NCBI RefSeq assembly: GCF_052857255.1
Contig: NW_027526697.1
Span: 1 to 64,000 of the forward strand
Length of the DNA stretch: 64,000 bases
Direction: 5' to 3'
Source of the DNA: Amblyomma americanum
Taxonomy: Eukaryota; Arthropoda; Arachnida; Ixodida; Ixodidae
Every line of letters begins with the position of its first letter. Positions within the stretch are counted from its first letter, which is position 1. The notes below the pieces were generated by a model that saw only the letters and a list, made by a program, of their open reading frames with translations, had not been told where the DNA came from and ran no database searches. Positions 25,322 to 37,503 of this stretch are shown piece after piece. The translations under genes were made by a program, and so were the position numbers.

Positions 25322-26991
25322 GACACGCGTCAAAACTTTTTCTCTTATAACTGCGCGAAAAGCATGTATTCTTGCTTAATACAGCGAAACAAGCTGTTTT
25401 AGACCGAAACAAGCTAAATCACAACACATCGGTTTTACAAGTGTTCCTCTGATACGCGTCTAAACTTTTTCTCTTATAACTGCGCGAAAAGCATGTATTC
25501 GTGCTAAATACAACGAAACAAGTTGTTTTAGACCGAAACGAGCTAAATCTGAACACATCGGTTTTACAAGTGTCCCTGTGACACGCGTCAAAACTTTTTC
25601 TCTTATAACGGCGCGAAAAGCATGTATTCTTGCTTAATATAGCTAAACAAGCTGTTTCAGACCGAAACGAGCTAAATCACAACACAAAGGTTTTACAAGT
25701 GTTCCTCTGATACGCGTCAAAACTTTTTCTCTTATAACTGCGCGAAAAGCATGTATTCTTGCTTAATACTACGAAACAAGCTGTTTTAGACCGAAACGAG
25801 CTAAATCACAACACATCGGTTTTACAAGTGTTCCTCTGATACGCGTCTAAACTTTTTCTCTTATAAGTGCGCGAAAAGCATGTATTCGTGCTTAATACAA
25901 CGAAACAAGCTGTTTCAGACCGAAACGAGCTAAATCTGAACACATCGGTTTTACAAGTGTCCCTGTGACAGGCGTCAAAACTTTTTCTTTTATAACTGCG
26001 CGAAAAGCATGTATTCTTGCTTAATACAGCGAAACAAGCTGTTTTAGACCGAAATGAGCTAAATCACAACACATCGGTTTTACAAGTGTTCCTCTGATAC
26101 GCGTCAAAACTTTTTCTCTTATAACTGCGCGAAAAGCATGTATTCTTGCTTAATACAGCGAAACAAGCTGTTTTAGACCGAAACGAGCTAAATCACAACA
26201 CATCGGTATTACAAGTGTTCCACGTGATACGCGTCTAAACTTTTTCTCTTATAACTGCGCGAAAAGCATGTATTCGTGCTTAATACAACGAAACAAGCTG
26301 TTTTAGACCGAAACGAGCTAAATCTGAACACATCGGTTTTACAAGTATCCACGTGATACTCGTCAAAACTTTTTCTCTTATAACTGCGCGAAAAGCATGC
26401 TTAATACAACGAAACAAGCTGTTTTAGACCGAAACGAGCTAAATCACAACACATCGGTTTTACAAGTGTTCCTCTGATACGCGTCAAAACTTTTTCTCTT
26501 ATAACTGCGCGAAAAGCATGTATTTTTGCTCAATACAGCGAAACAAGCTGTTTTAGACCGAAATGAGCTAAATCACAACACATCGGTTTTACAGTGTTCC
26601 TCTGATACGCGTCAAAACTTTTTCTCTTATAACTGCGCGAAAAGCATGTATTCGTGCTTAATACAGCGAAACAAGCTGTTTTAGACCGAAACGAGCTAAA
26701 TCACAACACATCGGTATTACAAGTGTTCCACGTGATACTCGTCAAAACTTTTTCTCTTATAACTGCGCGAAAAGCATGTATTCGTGCTTAATACAACGAA
26801 ACAAGCTGTTTTAGACCGAAACGAGCTAAATCTGAACACATCGGTTTTACAAGTATCCACGTGATACTCGTCAAAACTTTTTCTCTTATAACTGGGCGAA
26901 AAGCATGTATTCTTGCTTAATACAGCGAAACAAGCTGTTTTAGACCGAAACGAGCTAAATCACAACACATCGGTTTTACAAGTGTCCTTGT
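25063..26991. repeat. 15-monomer HOR unit, 1,929 bp
   Basis: It runs between two 'gacatgcc' anchors. The order includes tcctat, cagcg, gctaaatac with 'aagttg', atatagct with 'caaagg', ctacg, 'aagtgcg' with 'tttcag', a 'gacaggcg' monomer with 'ttctttta', the 121-bp short monomer at 26355, 'tttttgctc' and attcgtg monomers. The same order occurs at 1422 to 3351. Confidence 0.82.
26355..26475. repeat. Short 121-bp monomer (8-bp deletion)
   Basis: Same 'gcatgcttaat' form within the clean part of the array. This shows the deletion is real and not a local sequencing error. Confidence 0.88.
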
Positions 26992-27766
26992 GACATGCCT
27001 TTAAAACTTTTTCTCTTATAATTGCGCGAAAAGCATGTATTCCTGCTTAATACAGCGAAACAAGCTATTTTAGACCAAAACGAGCTAAATCACAACACAT
27101 CAGTTTTACAAGTGTTCCTCTGATACGCGTCTAAACTTTTTCTCCTATAACTGCGCGAAAAGCATGTATTCGTGCTTAATACAACGAAACAAGCTGTTTT
27201 AGACCGAAACGAGCTGAATCTGAACACATCGGTTTTACAAGTGTCCCTGTGACACGCGTCAAAACTTTTTCTCTTATAACTGCGCGAAAAGCATGTATTC
27301 TTGCTTAATACAGCGAAACAAGCTGTTTTAGACCGAAACGAGCTAAATCACAACACATCGGTTTTAAAAGTGTTCCTCTGATACGCGTCTAAACTTTTTC
27401 TCTTATAACTGCGCGAAAAGCATGTATTCGTGCTAAATACAACGAAACAAGTTGTTTTAGACCGAAACGAGCTAAATCTGAACACATCGGTTTTACAAGT
27501 GTCCCTGTGACACGCGTCAAAACTTTTTCTCTTATAACTGCGCGAAAAGCATGTATTCTTGCTTAATATAGCTAAACAAGCTGTTTTAGACCGAAACGAG
27601 CTAAATCACAACACAAAGGTTTTACAAGTGTTCCTCTGATACGCGTCAAAACTTTTTCTCTTATAACTGCGCGAAAAGCATGTATTCTTGCTTAATACTA
27701 CGAAACAAGCTGTTTTAGACCGAAACGAGCTAAATCACAACACATCGGTTTTACAAGTGTTCCTCT

Positions 27767-28541
27767 GATACGCGTCTAAACTTTTTCTCTTATAAGTGCG
27801 CGAAAAGCATGTATTCGTGCTTAATACAACGAAACAAGCTGTTTCAGACCGAAACGAGCTAAATCTGAACACATCGGTTTTATAAGTGTCCCTGTGACAC
27901 GCGTCAAAACTTTTTCTCTTATAACTGCGCGAAAAGCATGTATTCTTGCTTAATACAGCGAAACAAGCTGTTTTAGACCGAAATGAGCTAAATCACAACA
28001 CATCGGTTTTACAAGTGTTCCTCTGATACACGTCAAAACTTTTTCTCTTATAACTGCGCGAAAAGCATGTATTCTTGCTTAATACAGCGAAACAAGCTGT
28101 TTTAAACCGAAACGAGCTAAATCACAACACATCGGTATTACAAGTGTTCCACGTGATACTCGTCAAAACTTTTAATCTTATAACTGCGCGAAAAGCATGT
28201 ATTCGTGCTTAATACAACGAAACAAGCTGTTTTAGACCGAAACGAGCTAAATCTGAACACATCGGTTTTACAAGTATCCACGTGATACTCGTCAAAACTT
28301 TTTCTCTTATAACTGCGCGAAAAGCATGTATTCTTTCTTAATACAACGAAACAAGCTGTTTTAGACCGAAACGAGATAAATCACAACACATCGGTTTTAC
28401 AAGTGTTCCTCTGATACGCGTCAAAACTTTTTCTCTTATAACTGCGCGAAAAGCATGTATTCTTGCTTAATACAGCGAAACAAGCTGTTTTAGACCGAAA
28501 CGAGCTAAATCACAACACATCGGTATTACAAGTGTTCCTCT
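27767..28541. repeat. 6-monomer HOR unit, 775 bp
   Basis: The order is: 'aagtgcg' with 'tttcag'; a class a monomer with gaaatgag; a 'ttttaaaccg' monomer ending gttccacgt; a gatactcg class b monomer; a gatactcg monomer with caacg; and a class a monomer with 'cggtattac'. It is followed directly by a second copy, with the 'aaaccg' markers at 28104 and 28879. Private variants here are 'ttataagtg', 'tttaatctt' and 'ttctttctta'. Confidence 0.82.
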
Positions 28542-29316
28542 GATACGCGTCTAAACTTTTTCTCTTATAAGTGCGCGAAAAGCATGTATTCGTGCTTAAT
28601 ACAACGAAACAAGCTGTTTCAGACCGAAACGAGCTAAATCTTAACACATCGGTTTTACAAGTGTCCCTGTGACACGCGTCAAAACTTTTTCTCTTATAAC
28701 TGCGCGAAAAGCATGTATTCTTGCTTAATACAGCGAAACAAGCTGTTTTAGACCGAAATGAGCTAAATCACAACACATCGGTTTTACAAGTGTTCCTCTG
28801 ATACGCGTCAAAACTTTTTCTCTTATAACTGCGCGAAAAGCATGTATTCTTGCTTAATACAGCGAAACAAGCTGTTTTAAACCGAAACGAGCTAAATCAC
28901 AACACATCGGTATTACAAGTGTTCCACGTGATACTCGTCAAAACTTTTTCTCTTATAACTGCGCGAAAAGCATGTATTCGTGCTTAATACAACGAAACAA
29001 GCTGTTTTAGACCGAAACGAGCTAAATCTGAACACATCGGTTTTACAAGTATCCACGTGATACTCGTCAAAACTTTTTCTCTTATAACTGCGCGAAAAGC
29101 ATGTATTCTTGCTTAATACAACGAAACAAGCTGTTTTAGACCGAAACGAGCTAAATCACAACACATCGGTTTTACAAGTGTTCCTCTGATACGCGTCAAA
29201 ACTTTTTCTCTTATAACTGCGCGAAAAGCATGTATTCTTGCTTAATACAGCGAAACAAGCTGTTTTAGACCGAAACGAGCTAAATCACAACACATCGGTA
29301 TTACAAGTGTTCCACG
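28542..29316. repeat. 6-monomer HOR unit, 775 bp, second copy
   Basis: It has the same monomer order as the preceding unit. It carries 'cttaacac' in place of 'ctgaacac' in its first monomer, a marker also found at 30711, 45961 and 47768. The right end switches from gttcctct to gttccacgt. Confidence 0.8.
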
Positions 29317-29832
29317 TGATACTCGTCAAAACTTTTTCTCTTATTACTGCGCGAAAAGCATGTATTCGTGCTTAATACAACGAAACAAGCTGTTTTAGAC
29401 CGAAACGAGCTAAATCTGAACACATCGGTTTTACAAGTATCCACGTGATACTCGTCAAAACTTTTTCTCTTATAACTGCGCGAAAAGCATGTATTCTTGC
29501 TTAATACAACGAAACAAGCTGTTTTAGACCGAAACGAGCTAAATCAAAACACATCGGTTTTACAAGTGTCTCTCTAATACGCGTCAAAACTTTTTCTCTT
29601 ATAACTGCGCGAAAAGCATGTATTCCTGCTTAATACAGCGAAACAAGCTGTTTTAGACCGAAACGAGCTAAATCACAACACAAAGGTTTTACAAGTGTTC
29701 CTCTGATACGCGTCAAAACTTTTTCTCTTATAACTGCGCGAAAAGCATGTATTCTTGCTTAATACTACGAAACAAGCTGTTTTAGACCGAAACGAGCTAA
29801 ATCACAACACATCGGTTTTACAGTGTTCCTCT

Positions 29833-30607
29833 GATACGCGTCTAAACTTTTTCTCTTATAAGTGCGCGAAAAGCATGTATTCGTGCTTAATACAACGAAA
29901 CAAGCTGTTTCAGACCGAAACGAGCTAAATCTGAACACATCGGTTTTACAAGTGTCCCTGTGACACGCGTCAATACTTTTTCTCTTATAACTGCGCGAAA
30001 AGCATGTATTCTTGCTTAATACAGCGAAACAAGCTGTTTTAGACCGAAATGAGCTAAATCACAACACATCGGTTTTACAAGTGTTCCTCTGATACGCGTC
30101 AAAACTTTTTCTCTTATAACTGCGCGAAAAGCATGTATTCTTGCTTAATACAGCGAAACAAGCTGTTTTAAACCGAAACGAGCTAAATCACAACACATCG
30201 GTATTACAAGTGTTCCACGTGATACTCGTCAAAACTTTTTCTCTTATAACTGCGCGAAAAGCATGTATTCGTGCTTAATACAACGAAACAAGCTGTTTTA
30301 GACCGAAACGAGCTAAATCTGAACACATCGGTTTTACAAGTATCCACGTGATACTCGTCAAAACTTTTTCTCTTATAACTGCGCGAAAAGCATGTATTCT
30401 TGCTTAATACAACGAAACAAGCTGTTTTAGACCGAAACGAGCTAAATCACAACACATCGGTTTTACAAGTGTTCCTCTGATACGCGTCAAAACTTTTTCT
30501 CTTATAACTGCGCGAAAAGCATGTATTCTTGCTTAATACAGCGAAACAAGCTGTTTTAGACCGAAACGAGCTAAATCACAACACATCGGTATTACAAGTG
30601 TTCCTCT
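29833..30607. repeat. 6-monomer HOR unit, 775 bp, with 'caatac' marker
   Basis: It has the same hexamer order, with the second monomer carrying 'gtcaatac' (29971). It is homologous to the segment starting near 46895 and to the one starting near 49215, which carry the same marker at 47031 and 49355. A new hexamer starts at 30608 but is cut by the 17.3-kb duplication junction. Confidence 0.78.
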
Positions 30608-32674
30608 GATACGCGTCTAAACTTTTTCTCTTATAAGTGCGCGAAAAGCATGTATTCGTGCTTAATACAACGAAACAAGCTGTTTCAGACCGAAACGAGC
30701 TAAATCTTAACACATCGGTTTTACAAGTGTCCCTGTGACACGCGTCAAAACTTTTTCTCTTATAACTGCGCGAAAAGCATGTATTCTTGCTTAATACAGC
30801 GAAACAAGCTGTTTTAGACCGAAACGAGCTAAATGACAACACATCGGTTTTACAAGTGTTCCTCTGATACGCGTCAAAACTTATTCTCTTATAACTGCGC
30901 GAAAAGCATGTATTCGTGCTTAATACAACGAAACAAGCTGTTTTAGACCGAAACGAGCTAAATCTGAACACATCGGTTTTACAAGTGTCCCTGTGACACG
31001 CGTCAAAACTTTTTCTCTTATAACTGCGCGAAAAGCATGTATTCTTGCTTAATACAGCGAAACAAGCTGTTTTAGACCGAAATGAGCTAAATCACAACAC
31101 ATCGGTTTTACAAGTGTTCCTCTGATACGCGTCAAAACTTTTTTCTCTTATAACTGCGCGAAAAGCATGTTTTCTTGCTTAGTCCAACGAAACAAGCTGT
31201 TTTAGACCGAAACGAGGTAAATCTGAACACATCGGTTTTACAAGTGTCCTTGTGACATGCCTTTAAAACTTTTTCTCTTATAATTGCGCGAAAAGCATGT
31301 ATTCCTGCTTAATACAGCGAAACAAGCTATTTTAGACCAAAACGAGCTAAATCACAACACATCAGTTTTACAAGTGTTCCTCTGATACGCGTCTAAACTT
31401 TTTCTCCTATAACTGCGCGAAAAGCATGTATTCGTGCTTAATACAACGAAACAAGCTGTTTTAGACCGAAACGAGCTGAATCTGAACACATCGGTTTTAC
31501 AAGTGTCCCTGTGACACGCGTCAAAACTTTTTCTCTTATAACTGCGCGAAAAGCATGTATTCTTGCTTAATACAGCGAAACAAGCTGTTTTAGACCGAAA
31601 CGAGCTAAATCACAACACATCGGTTTTAAAAGTGTTCCTCTGATACGCGTCTAAACTTTTTCTCTTATAACTGCGCGAAAAGCATGTATTCGTGCTAAAT
31701 ACAACGAAACAAGTTGTTTTAGACCGAAACGAGCTAAATCTGAACACATCGGTTTTACAAGTGTCCCTGTGACACGCGTCAAAACTTTTTCTCTTATAAC
31801 TGCGCGAAAAGCATGTATTCTTGCTTAATATAGCTAAACAAGCTGTTTTAGACCGAAACGAGCTAAATCACAACACAAAGGTTTTACAAGTGTTCCTCTG
31901 ATACGCGTCAAAACTTTTTCTCTTATAACTGCGCGAAAAGCATGTATTCTTGCTTAATACTACGAAACAAGCTGTTTTAGACCGAAACGAGCTAAATCAC
32001 AACACATCGGTTTTACAAGTGTTCCTCTGATACGCGTCTAAACTTTTTCTCTTATAAGTGCGCGAAAAGCATGTATTCGTGCTTAATACAACGAAACAAG
32101 CTGTTTCAGACCGAAACGAGCTAAATCTGAACACATCGGTTTTACAAGTGTCCCTGTGACACGCGTCAAAACTTTTTCTCTTGTAACTGCGCGAAAAGCA
32201 TGTATTCTTGCTTAATACAGCGAAACAAGCTGTTTTAGACCGAAATGAGCTAAATCACAACACATCGGTTTTACAAGTGTTCCTCTGATACGCGTCAAAA
32301 CTTTTTCTCTTATAACTGCGCGAAAAGCATGTATTCTTGCTTAATACAGCGAAACAAGCTGTTTTAAACCGAAACGAGCTAAATCACAACACATCGGTAT
32401 TACAAGTGTTCCACGTGATACTCGTCAAAACTTTTTCTCTTATAACTGCGCGAAAAGCATGTATTCGTGCTTAATACAACGAAACAAGCTGTTTTAGACC
32501 GAAACGAGCTAAATCTGAGCACATCGGTTTTACAAGTATCCACGTGATACTCGTCAAAACTTTTTCTCTTATAACTGCGCGATAAGGATGTATTCTTGCT
32601 TAATACAACGAAACAAGCTGTTTTAGACCGAAACGAGCTAAATCACAACACATCGGTTTTACAAGTGTTCCTCT

Positions 32675-32756
32675 GATACGCGTCAAAACAGCGAAACAAG
32701 CTGTTTTAGACCGAAATGAGCTAAATCACAACACATCGGTTTTACAGTGTTCCTCT
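32675..32756. repeat. Truncated 82-bp monomer, copy B
   Basis: The same deletion endpoints as at 15356, exactly 17,319 bp away. It was therefore carried along in the large duplication and did not arise twice. Confidence 0.9.
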
Positions 32757-33917
32757 GATACGCGTCAAAACTTTTTCTCTTATAACTGCGCGAAAAGCAT
32801 GTATTCTTGCTTAATACAGCGAAACAAGCTGTTTTAGACCGAAACGAGCTAAATCACAACACATCGGTTTTACAAGTGTTCCACGTGATACTCGTCAAAA
32901 CTTTTTCTCTTATAACTGCGCGAAAAGCATGTATTCGTGCTTAATACAACGAAACAAGCTGTTTTAGACCGAAACGAGCTAAATCTGAACACATCGGTTT
33001 TACAAGTATCCACGTGATACTCGTCAAAACTTTTTCTCTTATAACTGCGCGAAAAGCATGTATTCTTGCTTAATACAACGAAACAAGCTGTTTTAGACCG
33101 AAACGAGCTAAATCAAAACACATCGGTTTTACAAGTGTCTCTCTAATACGCGTCAAAACTTTTTCTCTTATAACTTCGCGAAAAGCATGTATTCCTGCTT
33201 AATACAGCGAAACAAGCTGTTTTAGACCAAAACGAGCTAAAGCACAACACATCGGTTTTACAAGTGTTCCTCTGATACGCGTCAAATTTTTTCTCTTATA
33301 ACTGCGCGAAAAGCATGTATTCTTGCTTAATACAGCGAAACAAGCTGTTTTAGACGGAAACGAGCTAAATCACAACACATCAGTTTTACAAGTGTTCCTC
33401 TGATACGCGTCGAAACTTTTTCTCTTATAACTGCGCGAAAAGCATGTATTCGTGCCTAATACAACGAAACAAGCTGTTTTAGACCGAAACGAGCTGAATC
33501 TGAACACATCGGTTTTACAAGTGTCCCTGTGACACGCGTCAAAACTTTTTCTCTTATAACTGCGCGAAAAGCATGTATTCTTGCTTAATACAGCGAAACA
33601 AGCTGTTTTAGACCGAAACGAGCTAAATCACAACACATCGGTTTTACAAGTGTTCCTCTGATACGCGTCTAAACTTTTTCTCTTATAACTGCGCGAAAAG
33701 CATGTATTCGTGCTTAATACAACGAAACAAGCTGTTTTAGACCGAAACGAGCTAAATCTGAACACATCGGTTTTACAAGTATCCACGTGATACTCGTCAA
33801 AACTTTTTCTCTTATAACTGCGCGAAAAGCATGTATTCTTGCTTAATACAACGAAACAAGCTGTTTTAGACCGAAACGAGCTAAATCAAAACACATCGGT
33901 TTTACAGGTGTCTCTCT

Positions 33918-36900
33918 AATACGCGTCAAAACTTTTTCTCTTATAACTGCGCGAAAAGCATGTATTCCTGCTTAATACAGCGAAACAAGCTGTTTTAGAC
34001 CAAAACGAGCTAAAGCACAACACATCGGTTTTACAAGTGTTCCTCTGATACGCGTCAAATTTTTTTCTCTTATAACTGCGCGAAAAGCATGTATTCTTGC
34101 TCAATACAGCGAAACAAGCTGTTTTAGACCAAAACGAGCTAAATCACAACACATCGGTTTTACAAGTGTTCCTCTGATACGCGTCTAAACTTTTTCTCTT
34201 ATAACTGCGCGAAAAGCATGTATTCGTGCTAAATACAACGAAACAAGCTGTTTTAGACCGAAACGAGCTAAATCTGAACACATCGGTTTTACAAGTGTCC
34301 CTGTGACACGCGTCAAAACATTTTCTCTTATAACTGCGCGAAAAGCATGTATTCTTGCTTAATACAGCGAAACAAGCTGTTTTAGACCGAAACGAGACAA
34401 ATCACAACACATCGGTATTACAAGTGTTCCACGTGATACTCGTCAAAACTTTTTCTCTTATAACTGCGCGAAAAGCATGTATTCGTGCTTAATACAACGA
34501 AACAAGCTGTTTTAGACCGAAACGAGCTGAATCTGAACACATCGGTTTTACAAGTGTCCCTGTGACACGCGTCAAAACTTTTTCTCTTATAACTGCGCGA
34601 AAAGCATGTATTCTTGCTTAATACAGCGAAACAAGCTGTTTTAGACCGAAACGAGCTAAATGACAACACATCGGTTTTACAAGTGTTCCTCTGATACGCG
34701 TCAAAACTTATTCTCTTATAACTGCGCGAAAAGCATGTGTTCGTGCTTAATACAACGAAACAAGCTGTTTTAGTCCGAAAAGAGTTAAATCTGAACACAT
34801 TGGTTTTACAAGTGTTCCTTTGATACGCGTCAAAACTTTTTCTCTTATAACTGCGCGAAAAGCATGTATTCCTGCTTAATACAACGAAACAAGCTGTTTT
34901 AGACCGAAACGAGCTAAATCTGAACACATCGGTTTTACAAGTGTCCCTGTGACACGCGTCAAAACTTTTTCTCTTATAACTGCGCGAAAAGCATGTATTC
35001 TTGCTTAATACAGCGAAACAAGCTGTATTAGACCGAAATGAGCTAAATCACAACACATCGGTTTTACAAGTGTTCCTCTGATACGCGTCAAAACTTTTTT
35101 CTCTTATAACTGCGCGAAAAGCATGTTTTCTTGCTTAGTCCAACGAAACAAGCTGTTTTAGACCGAAACGAGGTAAATCTGAACACATCGGTTTTACAAG
35201 TGTCCTTGTGACATGCCTTTAAAACTTTTTCTCTTATAATTGCGCGAAAAGCGTGTATTCCTGCTTAATACAGCGAAACAAGCTATTTTAGACCAAAACG
35301 AGCTAAATCACAACACATCAGTTTTACAAGTGTTCCTCTGATACGCGTCTAAACTTTTTCTCCTATAACTGCGCGAAAAGCATGTAATCGTGCTTAATAC
35401 AACGAAACAAGCTGTTTTAGACCGAAACGAGCTGAATCTGAACACATCGGTTTTACAAGTGTCCCTGTGACACGCGTCAAAACTTTTTCTATTATAACTG
35501 CGCGAAAAGCATGTATTCTTGCTTAATACTACGAAACAAGCTGTTTTAGACCGAAACGAGCTAAATCACAACACATCGGTTTTACAAGTGTTCCTCTGAT
35601 ACGCGTCTAAACTTTTTCTCTTATAAGTGCGCGAAAAGCATGTATTCGTGCTTAATACAACGAAACAAGCTGTTTCAGACCGAAACGAGCTAAATCTGAA
35701 CACATCGGTTTTACAAGTGTCCCTGTGACACGCGTCAAAACTTTTTCTCTTATAACTGCGCGAAACAAGCTGTTTTAGACCGAAATGAGCTAAATCACAA
35801 CACATCGGTTTTACAAGTGTTCCTCTGATACGCGTCAAAACTTTTTCTCTTATAACTGCGCGAAAAGCATGTATTCTTGCTTAATACAGCGAAACAAGCT
35901 GTTTTAAACCGAAACGAGCTAAATCACAACACATCGGTATTACAAGTGTTCCACGTGATACTCGTCAAAACTTTTTCTCTTATAACTGCGCGAAAAGCAT
36001 GTATTCGTGCTTAATACAACGAAACAAGCTGTTTTAGACCGAAACGAGCTAAATCTGAACACATCGGTTTTACAAGTATCCACGTGATACTCGTCAAAAC
36101 TTTTTCTCTTATAACTGCGCGAAAAGCATGTATTCTTGCTTAATACAACGAAACAAGCTGTTTTAGACCGAAACGAGCTAAATCACAACACATCGGTTTT
36201 ACAAGTGTTCCTCTGATACGCGTCAAAACTTTTTCTCTTATAACTGCGCGAAAAGCATGTATTCTTGCTTAATACAGCGAAACAAGCTGTTTTAGACCGA
36301 AATGAGCTAAATCACAACACATCGGTTTTACAGTGTTCCTCTGATACGCGTCAAAACTTTTTCTCTTATAACTGCGCGAAAAGCATGTATTCTTGCTTAA
36401 TACAGCGAAACAAGCTGTTTTAGACCGAAACGAGCTAAATCACAACACATCGGTAATACAAGTGTTCCACGTGATACTCGTCAAAACTTTTTCTCTTATA
36501 ACTGCGCGAAAAGCATGTATTCGTGCTTAATACAACGAAACAAGCTGTTTTAGACCGAAACGAGCTAAATCTGAACACATCGGTTTTACAAGTATCCACG
36601 TGATACTCGTCAAAACTTTTTCTCTTATAACTGCGCGAAAAGCATGTATTCTTGCTTAATACAACGAAACAAGCTGTTTTAGACCGAAACGAGCTAAATC
36701 AAAACACATCGGTTTTACAAGTGTCTCTCTAATACGCGTCAAAACTTTTTCTCTTATAACTTCGCGAAAAGCATGTATTCCTGCTTAATACAGCGAAACA
36801 AGCTGTTTTAGACCAAAACGAGCTAAAGCACAACACATCGGTTTTACAAGTGTTCCTCTGATACGCGTCAAATTTTTTCTCTTATAACTGCGCGAAAAGC

Positions 36901-37503
36901 ATGTATTCTTGCTTAATACAGCGAAACAAGCTGTTTTAGACCGAAACGAGCTAAATCACAACACATAAGTTTTACAAGTGTTCCTCTGATACGCGTCTAA
37001 ACTTTTTCTCTTATAACTGCGCGAAAAGCATGTATTCGTGCCTAATACAACGAAACAAGCTGTTTTAGACCGAAACGAGCTGAATCTGAACACATCGGTT
37101 TTACAAGTGTCCCTGTGACACGCGTCAAAACTTTTTCTCTTATAACTGCGCGAAAAGCATGTATTCTTGCTTAATACAGCGAAACAAGCTGTTTTAGACC
37201 GAAACGAGCTAAATCACAACACATCGGTTTTACAAGTGTTCCTCTGATACGCGTCTAAACTTTTTCTCTTATAACTGCGCGAAAAGCATGTATTCGTGCT
37301 TAATACAACGAAACAAGCTGTTTTAGACCGAAACGAGCTAAATCTGAACACATCGGTTTTACAAGTATCCACGTGATACTCGTCAAAACTTTTTCTCTTA
37401 TAACTGCGCGAAAAGCATGTATTCTTGCTTAATACAACGAAACAAGCTGTTTTAGACCGAAACGAGCTAAATCAAAACACATCGGTTTTACAAGTGTCTC
37501 TCT
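33918..37503. repeat. 28-monomer HOR, unit 1 of copy B, 3,586 bp
   Basis: It is the copy of 16599 to 20184 at +17,319 bp, including the same replaced patch in monomers 4 to 6 and the 100-bp monomer at 35727. A private substitution (T to A) is at 35387 inside 'catgtaatcg'. Confidence 0.9.
35727..35826. repeat. Truncated 100-bp monomer, copy B unit 1
   Basis: Identical deletion endpoints to 18408, at +17,319 bp. Confidence 0.9.

Larger units (their letters stand above)
13470..30788. repeat. 17.3-kb tandem duplication, copy A
   Basis: This segment is repeated immediately downstream at an exact offset of 17,319 bp. Shared rare markers at that offset include 'cttgtaactg' (14861/32180), the 82-bp monomer (15356/32675), the 'cggcgcg' variant (25609/42928), 'ctgggcg' (26892/44211), 'tttaatctt' (28171/45490) and 'ttctttctta' (28331/45650). 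The junction cannot be placed better than 13433 to 13505, because the monomers there are identical in both contexts. The unit corresponds to about 135 monomers once the short ones are allowed for. Confidence 0.9.
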